A DNA stretch of 5,978 nucleotides from contig JBKGYS010000144.1 of the NCBI GenBank assembly GCA_046545955.1, forward strand, positions 1 through 5,978, read 5' to 3'. The notes under the pieces were generated by a model. That model saw only the letters and a list, made by a program, of their open reading frames with translations. It did no database searches and had not been told where the DNA came from. Shown piece after piece: positions 1-5,802 of this stretch. Every line of letters begins with the position of its first letter. The first letter of the stretch is position 1. The translations under genes and the position numbers were made by a program. The stretch is from SLAN01 sp046545955. GTDB taxonomy: Bacteria > Spirochaetota > Spirochaetia > DSM-27196 > SKKC01.

Positions 1-2113
1 CGGTCCGGGCAAATCGCTCGGGATCTTCGAAGACGCGATCTCTCACCTGCTCGAGAACATCTTCGAGACGGATGCCATTATCGGAGTCGGGATCGGTAGC
101 GCCCGGAAAAAAACCTCCGAGAAATCCACCCTGGCTTACACCATCGCTGCCCATTTCGTCGCTGCCGTTTTGTTCCGGTCCTTGTCTCCGGACATACTCT
201 GCTATGGCCTCGTCAATTGCATCCCGAGCAGTCTCTACTTCGTCGAACTCATCGTACTTTAAGTAGCTTTCCATTCCATCGGCGATATCACTTTCCACTG
301 TCGACTGCGCTACAAACAGACTGTTCCCGCCAAATCGGAGAGTGCTGTGTGGAACACCATCGCCTCCGAAAATCGGTCCGTGAATGACAGGATCATGGAC
401 AATACTGCCGTCACCCGGGCGAAGCGCAACGGTAGCGGTGAAAGAGCGTTCGCGGCTAATGGGTAACGAGGCGTCTTTAAGCGACGTACCTCCGTAGTCA
501 GGATCATCTCCGCTGAGTATAGCTAGAAACTCATCCACATCAATAAACCCTTGCTCGGAATCAAGACCCTCGAGAACAAGGTCGGCTATCGCTTCCGGAT
601 CGGTAACATCGCCCCCGAGGGAATCGAGAAACTCGAGCTCAGAGATAATGCCTTCGAGTTCAAAGTCGTCTGTTGCGCTCGACTCGACTATCAAAGCCGC
701 GTATTGGAACGCAGAAACCTCAGCGCTTTCCCTTGGATTGAATTCGCTCGGAACCTCATTATCGCCTTCGCTAACCTCCTCAAAAAAGCCGAGCTCCTCC
801 AACTGAACGAAGTACGGCTCATAGATATCAGCGAGATTCAGAACAAGTGTAGACAGGCCGTCCGGCAGCTCATCCAGGGCACTACTAAAATCACTAAAAT
901 CCTCTTCCTCGAACGCACCTTGCAGGTCCTCGGGATCGAGATCCAACGCGACAATATCTTCAATGATCGAAATCTGACGGCCAAAATCAATCAGCTCCAA
1001 AGCGTCGAGAGACTCGGCTAACTCGTCATCGGTCTCCTCAGGCGCCAGTTGGTCTTCCTCTTCCAATGAATCAATGACCGCTGAGCGCAGCTGCCGGCCG
1101 CGGAGAGCCGTTTCGAGTTCAACCAGAATGCGCTGATCGTAGGCTTTCTTTAAACCCTCTTCGAAATCAACAGACCCCGTGGTATACGTAGCGTAAAGCG
1201 TTCCGTCGGCCCGAGCCGCTATGTCCTGTAAGGCAAATGCTGAAGGTGGATTACTCAGCTCGTCGATTTCTTCGAACGCGGCCTCAGTAGCCTCATTGAT
1301 CGAGGCGGACCAGTCTTCCTCTGCTAGATCCGTGGGATCGCTAGCAACAGTAACTTCGTCACCGTTTCGCGTTACGTTGTAATGACGTATCGACTCTCCC
1401 TCTACCGGAAGCAATACATACACGTACTCGTTCGAGACGGCAATGGCTCGGGGAGTTACGGATTCGATTTCCAACCCAACATCAGCGATAGGCTCCTTTT
1501 CCAGACTATCGAACACAAAGATGGAGTCAGTCGTGAGCACCCAAAGCAACCCCTCCGGCCCATACTCGGCGTCGACGATCTGACCGTCGAGACCCAGATT
1601 ACCAGCCGTAAACGACCTCACCGCTCCACCGTCGTCACCGGCAATATCCACACCCGCGTCGCGGATCTGGTAGAGGGTTGAGGTAACATCGCCGCTGCTC
1701 AATTGAAAGGTATCCCCACCGTTCACATCCACAAACACTGGCCCCGGATATATATCGATTTCCACGTCGCCCTCTTCGCCGGGGCCGAAGCGCTCGACCG
1801 CGCGGCCGGTGTAGACGTCGTCGCGGGCGGTGAGGCTGAATGTTATGTCGGTTCGCGCGGGAACTTCGTACGGCCCCAAGTCGCCGAGATCATCGATGGT
1901 AACGCGTTCGTCGATGGTCTCCATTCCGGCGCCGGAGATTCGAAGATCGAACTTTACCTCGCGCTCCGGAGCGCCGGTCACCGAAAGCCGTGGTGCGGAC
2001 GGTTCCTGCGGCTCCACGTTTGGCAGCTGACAGGCGCCGATAACGCCCAAGGTAATTGCCAGGAGAAGCACGGTGTTTCTCCTGGGACTCTTTCGTATTG
2101 ATCTAAGGTTCAT
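1..2113 (-). CDS. Large acidic lipoprotein with propeller-like segments, 3' end cut by window edge
   Basis: An open frame of 704 codons runs without a stop from ATG at 2113 to the window edge, so the C-terminus is missing. GGGGAG lies 8 bases before the ATG. Residues 1-27 form a signal peptide with a basic start, a hydrophobic core (15-25) and lipobox IGAC; Cys28 should be lipidated. Residues 41-122 look beta-rich. Segments near 177-203, 220-236, 295-311 and 555-603 have the hydrophobic-strand pattern of beta-propeller blades (for example GPEGLLWVL, RADGTLYATY). Between about 315 and 550 is a long Asp/Glu-rich, probably helical stretch, and residues 643-680 are a Gly/Asp/Ser linker. It is the last visible gene of the operon, 31 bp after the FecR-domain gene. 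I do not recognise the family; propeller folding is inferred from pattern only. Base composition falls along the gene, from about 63% GC at 1741-1980 to about 52% at 601-780 (hand count). Confidence 0.88.
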   Translation of the reverse strand, partial: MNLRSIRKSPRRNTVLLLAITLGVIGACQLPNVEPQEPSAPRLSVTGAPEREVKFDLRISGAGMETIDERVTIDDLGDLGPYEVPARTDITFSLTARDDVYTGRAVERFGPGEEGDVEIDIYPGPVFVDVNGGDTFQLSSGDVTSTLYQIRDAGVDIAGDDGGAVRSFTAGNLGLDGQIVDAEYGPEGLLWVLTTDSIFVFDSLEKEPIADVGLEIESVTPRAIAVSNEYVYVLLPVEGESIRHYNVTRNGDEVTVASDPTDLAEEDWSASINEATEAAFEEIDELSNPPSAFALQDIAARADGTLYATYTTGSVDFEEGLKKAYDQRILVELETALRGRQLRSAVIDSLEEEDQLAPEETDDELAESLDALELIDFGRQISIIEDIVALDLDPEDLQGAFEEEDFSDFSSALDELPDGLSTLVLNLADIYEPYFVQLEELGFFEEVSEGDNEVPSEFNPRESAEVSAFQYAALIVESSATDDFELEGIISELEFLDSLGGDVTDPEAIADLVLEGLDSEQGFIDVDEFLAILSGDDPDYGGTSLKDASLPISRERSFTATVALRPGDGSIVHDPVIHGPIFGGDGVPHSTLRFGGNSLFVAQSTVESDIADGMESYLKYDEFDEVETARDAIDEAIAEYVRRQGPEQNGSDEMGSDGVSQGGFLGGFFPGATDPDSDNGIRLEDVLEQVRDRVFEDPERFART

Positions 2114-2121
2114 AGGTCTCT

Positions 2122-2127
2122 CTCCCC
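2122..2127 (-). promoter_or_regulatory. Ribosome binding site of the large lipoprotein gene
   Basis: GGGGAG reads on the minus strand within a purine run and ends 8 bases before the ATG at 2113. It fixes the start of a reading frame that leaves the window and puts the basic N-terminus and lipobox at the right place. Confidence 0.6.
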
Positions 2128-2144
2128 CCGTTCGTGCGGATCGC

Positions 2145-2864
2145 CTACTTGAAATCGCCGGTCAGGTTAATTATTGCCGGATCCTCGATAATCTGCACGC
2201 TGCGGTCGTTTCTTCGCGGGCGATCTTCGCCGCCACCGCGTGTCTGGTAGCTGACCTCCCCGCGCGAGGCGCGCGCCTGCGCGGGCTCCTGCGGTGCACT
2301 GACCCCGTTTGTTGAGCTTTCTTCGCCGGCGTTAACGGTGGTCTGCTGGCCGAGTGAGTTAGAAAGCGATACAGAACCGGTTCCGACCCACAGTCGCTCG
2401 CCGTCGAACCCGAAGCTCGTTCCCCGTACCGAGGCGGTTGCAACCGGCGAGCGCACATTGACCTCGGTGCTCTCGGCGTCTGCGCCCTGGACCTCACCGT
2501 CGATGCGACCGATCTCAAGGTCCATACTCGAGCGCTCGACGCCTTCCTCGCGCGCGAGCTCGCGAATGCCCACGCGGGTAAGCGAATCGACGGTAATGGT
2601 GGAGTTCTCCCCGACGGCGATGACCGCCGTTGCGCCGAACCCGGTGGAAACACGCGCTTCGACCGGTACGGCGTCGCCGACCTCGACCGACTCCCACGAT
2701 TCGCCGGGGAGCTGGATTTCTACGGTGCCTTCGACTTCTTCGAAAACCGCGGCGAGATCCTCCTGAGCTCCGAGCACCCCGGAGAACACAAGCAGAAGAC
2801 CTGCCGCCGCCAGCAGGCGCGCCGGCGAAAAGCGAAATAAGTACGTGACGCTCTTGTCAATCAT
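2145..2864 (-). CDS. Secreted FecR-domain protein
   Basis: This 239-residue protein has a signal peptide (hydrophobic core about 17-31, likely cleavage after VLGA near residue 33), so the mature protein is periplasmic. Residues about 63-183 match the FecR domain pattern: a beta-rich stretch with STGFGATAVIAVGENSTI (73-90), then VRSPVATASVRGTSFGF (137-153), the hallmark (T/S)P-x-A-x-A-x-x-RGT-x-F segment, and a final V-x-AGEE turn (177-182). The tail (about 184-222) is polar with an arginine-rich patch (RPRRNDR) and probably disordered. Classical FecR proteins carry a cytoplasmic anti-sigma segment and a membrane helix before this domain. Here the domain follows a signal peptide directly and no sigma-factor gene is adjacent, so a role in classical sigma regulation is unlikely. 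It lies 27 bp after the beta-barrel gene and 31 bp before the lipoprotein gene. The domain call is firm; the role is unknown. Confidence 0.9.
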   Translation of the reverse strand: MIDKSVTYLFRFSPARLLAAAGLLLVFSGVLGAQEDLAAVFEEVEGTVEIQLPGESWESVEVGDAVPVEARVSTGFGATAVIAVGENSTITVDSLTRVGIRELAREEGVERSSMDLEIGRIDGEVQGADAESTEVNVRSPVATASVRGTSFGFDGERLWVGTGSVSLSNSLGQQTTVNAGEESSTNGVSAPQEPAQARASRGEVSYQTRGGGEDRPRRNDRSVQIIEDPAIINLTGDFK

Positions 2865-2872
2865 TCGTTCAT

Positions 2873-2878
2873 CTCCTT
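2873..2878 (-). promoter_or_regulatory. Ribosome binding site of the FecR-domain gene
   Basis: AAGGAG on the minus strand ends 8 bases before the ATG at 2864. It favours this start over the nearer in-sequence ATG at 2872, which abuts the site with no spacer and opens only a three-codon frame. Confidence 0.75.
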
Positions 2879-2891
2879 TTTTTCGGCCGAC

Positions 2892-4142
2892 TCAGAAGCT
2901 TGTCGAAAGCTGAAGTCGTCCGAGGAACCGCGGCTCTTCCAGGTTATCGCCGGGGATATACCCCGCGGTTACCAGTCGTGCCCCAAAATCCGAAAACGGT
3001 CTGAATGTCACCCGCGCGCCCGACTCGAGACCGCGAAAGGGTCCGTCCGCGACAAAGTCGGCCGGATAATCGACCGCGGTGTAGGCGGAAACTTCGAGAC
3101 TTCGCGCCTTTGCCCCAGGCTCACCGGCGAACGGCCGGTAGGCGTAATCAAGTTGAGCGAGTGCAAGGTCGTTGCGGGGCACGCCGCTTAGAATATCAAC
3201 GTCGGGTGCGGTCACCGGAATGTACTCCCCGATCGTATCCGCGCCGCTCGCGTAGTGGGCGAGAGCGGTAATTACCGAGTGCTCGTTTTCTCCGAGGTAC
3301 GCCCGTGTCTGCAGTCGGCCTGCCGCCCCGACTACCAACGCGGCGCCGTTATCCTCCGCGTTGACCTCCGTCCGCTGCGCGAAGCTTGTCGCGCCGCCGA
3401 GCTCGTAGTAGAGATCGCTCGTAACAGGGCCGTCGAACTGAAGGTAGCCGTACTGGGAGTCGATCTTCTGTTCCTCGTACTCCCCTTCGCCGCGGGCGTC
3501 AAACTGGGCAAGCGCACCGACGACAAGGCTTTGAGCCGCGGCAAGCTCTCGCGCGCGAAGCTCCGCGCCGGTTACAATCCTCTGCGAGCCGCTGTACACG
3601 TCCGAGTCGCTGCGGTCGAGCGAATCGTCGACACTTACAACTACGCCGCTGTTGCGCCCGGCGATGAGCCCGGTATACCCGGCGGCGACCCGCACGCTCG
3701 CGCCCGGGAAGTCCAGTTCGAGTTGAGTGCCGTCGATACGATCCGAGAAGACAAGCCCCGGTCGGTCCGAATAGGACGTGCGTCCGAGCACAGACCGTGC
3801 GGAGGTAGTCTCTCCGAGCAATTGCGGGAAAACCATTTCGAGGCGGAACACATCAACATCCGGAACGAACTCCGTTTCGAGTTCATCGGCGTCATTCTGC
3901 TCGGTAATCGCGGTCACGCTTGCCTCGGCGAGCCACCGCAAGGTCGGCTCGGAGGTCGAAACAACGGGATTTCGCTCGAGATACAAGGAGAAACCGTTTC
4001 GGAATGAGGGGGTGTCGTCCTCGAGCGTCGACTGACCGTCTATATTCGCGCCGACATCGAGCGAAGAAACAGGAAAAACGGCAAATGCCACAAGCACCGG
4101 CAGCACCGCTACCGTGCGTCGCAATAGTAGACCATTTCGCAT
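2892..4142 (-). CDS. Probable outer-membrane beta-barrel protein
   Basis: A 416-residue protein with an N-terminal signal peptide (basic NGLLLRR, hydrophobic core about 11-24, cleavage probably near SS-LD at 27-28). The mature part has many short alternating polar/hydrophobic stretches separated by Asp/Gly/Asn-rich turns, such as TQLELDFPGASVRVAAGYTG and SGARVTFRPFSDFGARLV. It ends LGRLQLSTSF, with the terminal phenylalanine and alternating pattern typical of the last strand recognised by the BAM machinery. No TonB box or plug domain is visible, so it is not a TonB-dependent receptor. The start is set by GGAGGG nine bases upstream, inside the end of the preceding gene, with only 5 bp between them, which suggests translational coupling. 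The fold and location are inferred from composition and the C-terminal signature. The family and any transported substrate are not recognised. Confidence 0.8.
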   Translation of the reverse strand: MRNGLLLRRTVAVLPVLVAFAVFPVSSLDVGANIDGQSTLEDDTPSFRNGFSLYLERNPVVSTSEPTLRWLAEASVTAITEQNDADELETEFVPDVDVFRLEMVFPQLLGETTSARSVLGRTSYSDRPGLVFSDRIDGTQLELDFPGASVRVAAGYTGLIAGRNSGVVVSVDDSLDRSDSDVYSGSQRIVTGAELRARELAAAQSLVVGALAQFDARGEGEYEEQKIDSQYGYLQFDGPVTSDLYYELGGATSFAQRTEVNAEDNGAALVVGAAGRLQTRAYLGENEHSVITALAHYASGADTIGEYIPVTAPDVDILSGVPRNDLALAQLDYAYRPFAGEPGAKARSLEVSAYTAVDYPADFVADGPFRGLESGARVTFRPFSDFGARLVTAGYIPGDNLEEPRFLGRLQLSTSF

Positions 4143-4147
4143 ACCTT

Positions 4148-4597
4148 TCAGCCCTCCGCGTCCGTTATATTCGTGAGTCGGGTGACAAGATTAATGCCAC
4201 GAGACGGAGTGATCGTGTCGTTGGGATCGCCGCCTCCGCGAATAACCCGCTCGTATTCGAGCTCACGAAACGCGTAGCGAGGGCCCGGAAAAAGGGTATA
4301 GAACAAACCTCCGGGTCGTTCGTGGGAGAGCATGAGCATATACGCAAACTCGTCGAGCCGTACCGGCTCGTCCGCCGCGACGGCATCCGCCGGGAATCCT
4401 GCCTCCGAAAGCGCCGCCAGCGCTTCTTCGGCGTCGGCCGTGTCGGCGACAAGACTCCCGGATGCTGCCGCGATGTAGGCAGCGTCGCCCGCGGTCAATT
4501 CGTCATGATCGAGAACTTCGTCGATTCGGTCGGCGGTCTGTGACACCGCCGGAACCGCGATAAGCGCCCCAACTAGCACGGATAACAACAATCGCAT
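4148..4597 (-). CDS. Small secreted protein of unknown function, first gene of the operon
   Basis: I choose the ATG at 4597 (149 residues). It is preceded by AGGGG at 7 bases and places the signal peptide at the N-terminus: RLLLSVLVGALIAVPAVSQ, cleavage near AVS-Q at about 19-20. A longer frame starting ten codons earlier has no better site. The mature part is acidic and alanine-rich. Two stretches, about 32-63 (LTAGDAAYIAAASG followed by ALAALSEAGF) and about 75-110 (PVRLDEFAYMLMLSHERPGG, then LFPGPRYAFRELEY), loosely recall the helical pattern of S-layer homology repeats, where an Arg/Glu-initiated helix follows a turn. That likeness is weak and unproved. The gene leads the operon and ends 5 bp before the beta-barrel gene, so an envelope role beside that protein is a reasonable inference. 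No enzyme motif is visible. Confidence 0.82.
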   Translation of the reverse strand: MRLLLSVLVGALIAVPAVSQTADRIDEVLDHDELTAGDAAYIAAASGSLVADTADAEEALAALSEAGFPADAVAADEPVRLDEFAYMLMLSHERPGGLFYTLFPGPRYAFRELEYERVIRGGGDPNDTITPSRGINLVTRLTNITDAEG

Positions 4598-4628
4598 TAC
4601 TACACCCCTGCACTGATTTGATAGCAAG

Positions 4629-4675
4629 TGTATCGCATATACGAAAATAGTGCCAAAAATAAAGAGCTTTTTTTT
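4629..4675 (-). promoter_or_regulatory. Candidate promoter of the four-gene operon
   Basis: On the minus strand TTGGCA (4656-4651, 5 of 6 to the consensus -35) is followed after 16 bases by GATACA (4634-4629), a weak -10. An A8 tract and further A/T-rich sequence (4675-4657) lie just upstream, as in UP elements. The element sits 32 bases before the first ATG. The -10 is poor, and TATCAA further downstream is an alternative. Confidence 0.4.
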
Positions 4676-4738
4676 ACGGCAATAGTACGGGGCTCATACC
4701 GGCATTACGCCGTCGTAGTGCAGCGAAAAGGGGTGGGC

Positions 4739-4772
4739 AAAAAAAAGGAGCGCTCCGTGAAGAGCGCTCCTT
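4739..4772 (-). terminator. Intrinsic terminator of the FMN-binding lipoprotein gene
   Basis: Arms GGAGCGCTC (4747-4755) and GAGCGCTCC (4762-4770) pair perfectly around a 6-base loop, extended by two A:T pairs. On the minus strand the stem is followed by eight T residues (4746-4739), the outer ones after the last stem pairs. It begins about 45 bases after the TAA at 4818. The plus strand lacks a T tract after the stem, so it should act in one direction and insulate the operon downstream. Confidence 0.93.
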
Positions 4773-4781
4773 ACAGTAGAC

Positions 4782-4797
4782 CGCACCGGATGGTGCG
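4782..4797 (-). other. Small hairpin between stop codon and terminator
   Basis: CGCACC (4782-4787) and GGTGCG (4792-4797) pair perfectly around a 4-base loop in the 3' untranslated region of the lipoprotein gene, just ahead of the terminator stem. It could add RNA stability or simply be chance; no T tract follows. Confidence 0.4.
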
Positions 4798-4817
4798 AGT
4801 CGATAGTAACTATGTTT

Positions 4818-5627
4818 TTACTCGCGCTCGAGTTGAGCAACCGCAATCTGCGCGACCGTGAAATAGTCGGGGAAGTCGCTCCAGGTGGCGCCGGTAACGG
4901 CGTCGGCGACCGACCACACTCGAAGACCGTCGTCGTCCTCTTCTTCGGCGCGTTCAAGGTCTTCGCGACTGTAGTTTACGCCGTTTTCAGCGATGAACTC
5001 TTCGGTTGCTTCGGCGTTTCCCTGCCATCCGAGCGGACCGAAGTCCCAGTAGTCGGAACCACGCTTTGTGACCTGCCCGTACGAACCGCTGGTAACCGGC
5101 TCGACCTCTCCGCCGGCCTCGGTCATGACGCCGAATCCTTCGTCCTGAATTACGTCGAAGTACTCGGCCATGGTATCCTGGTGGGCGAGGATCTCAAGCT
5201 CGAGATCCTTTCCTCCAACCGGCTCGCCGTCTTCGTCTGCTTCCACATACGTAACGCTCTCGCCGACCGTGGTACCGACGTAGGGAGTTCCGTCGTACTC
5301 GATATGCTGCGCGACACGCACCTCGTCGCCGCGGATGACGTACGTCACGGTGTTATCTTCGTTCCACTCATCCTCTTCGAGGTCGACCTCGGCGAGTGAG
5401 TGCGGAAGGAACGCCTCGTCTAGCTCGACGCTCAGAGCGCCTTCGTCGTCGGTGGTGGCGACCGCACGACCGACATACCCGCCGTGTACGTACGCGTATC
5501 CGGTGGCCTCCTGTTCGGGAGCGAACCCGGCGCCGTCTCCATTTTCGCCGTTTTCGCCGTTCTCACACGCGGCGAAGCCGAATACAAGTGCTGATGCCAA
5601 AATAATGGCTGTTACTGCTCGCATCAT
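4818..5627 (-). CDS. FMN-binding lipoprotein, probable flavinylation substrate
   Basis: A 269-residue lipoprotein starting at ATG 5627, nine bases after AAGGAG; a GTG ten codons earlier would place the site inside the gene and is rejected. The signal peptide ends in FGFAAC, so Cys21 should be lipidated, followed by a short ENG repeat linker (22-30). The C-terminus holds DAVTGAT (242-248), matching the D-x-x-(S/T)-G-A-T motif of FMN-binding domains such as those of NqrC and RnfG. In those, ApbE-type transferases attach FMN to the last threonine, here Thr248 (codon 4886-4884). The helix after it (FPDYFTVAQIAVAQ) also fits. The protein probably carries electrons at the membrane surface, comparable to flavinylated lipoproteins reported in Treponema. 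Residues 31-190 are beta-rich and acidic and may hold a second, motif-less domain. No apbE gene is in the window. It appears monocistronic. Confidence 0.85.
   Translation of the reverse strand: MMRAVTAIILASALVFGFAACENGENGENGDGAGFAPEQEATGYAYVHGGYVGRAVATTDDEGALSVELDEAFLPHSLAEVDLEEDEWNEDNTVTYVIRGDEVRVAQHIEYDGTPYVGTTVGESVTYVEADEDGEPVGGKDLELEILAHQDTMAEYFDVIQDEGFGVMTEAGGEVEPVTSGSYGQVTKRGSDYWDFGPLGWQGNAEATEEFIAENGVNYSREDLERAEEEDDDGLRVWSVADAVTGATWSDFPDYFTVAQIAVAQLERE
5534..5563 (-). repeat. Short 9-bp tandem repeat encoding an Glu-Asn-Gly linker
   Basis: Three near-identical 9-base units encode ENG ENG ENG directly after the lipidated cysteine of the FMN-binding lipoprotein. Such flexible, polar tethers are usual behind a lipoprotein anchor; in-frame unit gain or loss could vary the tether length. 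Confidence 0.6.
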
Positions 5628-5636
5628 TATCTTCTT

Positions 5637-5642
5637 CTCCTT
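5637..5642 (-). promoter_or_regulatory. Ribosome binding site of the FMN-binding lipoprotein gene
   Basis: AAGGAG on the minus strand ends nine bases before ATG 5627. A second ATG follows immediately (5624), at 12 bases; the first has the better spacing. Confidence 0.75.
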
Positions 5643-5673
5643 AATTTGATGACTCACACAATAATGAAAACGG

Positions 5674-5711
5674 GTATCACAATAAAGAGGCTTTCACTGG
5701 GCGTATCACAA
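5674..5711 (-). promoter_or_regulatory. Paired direct repeats TTGTGATAC upstream of the lipoprotein gene
   Basis: On the minus strand TTGTGATAC occurs at 5711-5703 and again at 5682-5674, 29 bases apart, within the AT-rich leader. The upstream copy follows an A/T-rich tract (5726-5712) and its TTGTGA could serve as a -35, but no convincing -10 lies 17 bases on. TTATTGTG also recurs at 5685-5678 and 5664-5657, 21 bases apart. This could be a promoter overlapped by operators of an unidentified regulator; hexamers are not assigned. Confidence 0.35.
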
Positions 5712-5766
5712 AATTTTTAGATTTTTTGGGGATATCCGGCTTCCCGAGGCGCTCTACGATACACGA

Positions 5767-5789
5767 CCGCGCCCCGGCGGGTCGCGCGG
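5767..5789 (-). other. Strong GC hairpin downstream of the right-edge gene
   Basis: CCGCGC (5767-5772) pairs with GCGCGG (5784-5789), and CCC (5773-5775) with GGG (5779-5781) inside it, leaving a 3-base loop and a 2-base bulge. On the minus strand it starts 13 bases after the TAA at 5803. There is no T tract, so it may be a 3' stabilising or Rho-associated structure rather than an intrinsic terminator. Confidence 0.4.
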
Positions 5790-5802
5790 GCATAGGTTCG
5801 AG

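Noticed and set aside
515..562. EF-hand-like sequence in the large lipoprotein (DSEQGFIDVDEF, residues 518-529)
   Set aside because: Glycine, isoleucine and glutamate fall in the right order, but the loop is one residue short from its Asp and position 1 of a correctly spaced loop is leucine, so calcium binding is not supported.
551..1021. Plus-strand frame of 156 codons
   Set aside because: It lies wholly opposite the 704-codon lipoprotein frame, which has signal peptide, lipobox and ribosome site; the plus frame has none of these and no recognisable domain.
2861..2872. Three-codon leader frame overlapping the FecR-domain start (ATGA overlap)
   Set aside because: Its ATG directly abuts the AAGGAG with no spacer, so translation from it is unlikely; probably chance.
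3255..4007. Plus-strand frame of 250 codons
   Set aside because: Antisense to the beta-barrel gene; composition is Arg/Ala-rich as expected for the complement of a GC-rich gene, with no ribosome site.
3920..4543. Plus-strand frame of 207 codons spanning two minus-strand genes
   Set aside because: Starts with an Arg-rich run typical of antisense frames and crosses the junction of two well-supported secreted-protein genes.
4812..5399. Plus-strand frame of 195 codons
   Set aside because: Antisense to the FMN-binding lipoprotein, whose motif and lipobox clearly identify the coding strand.
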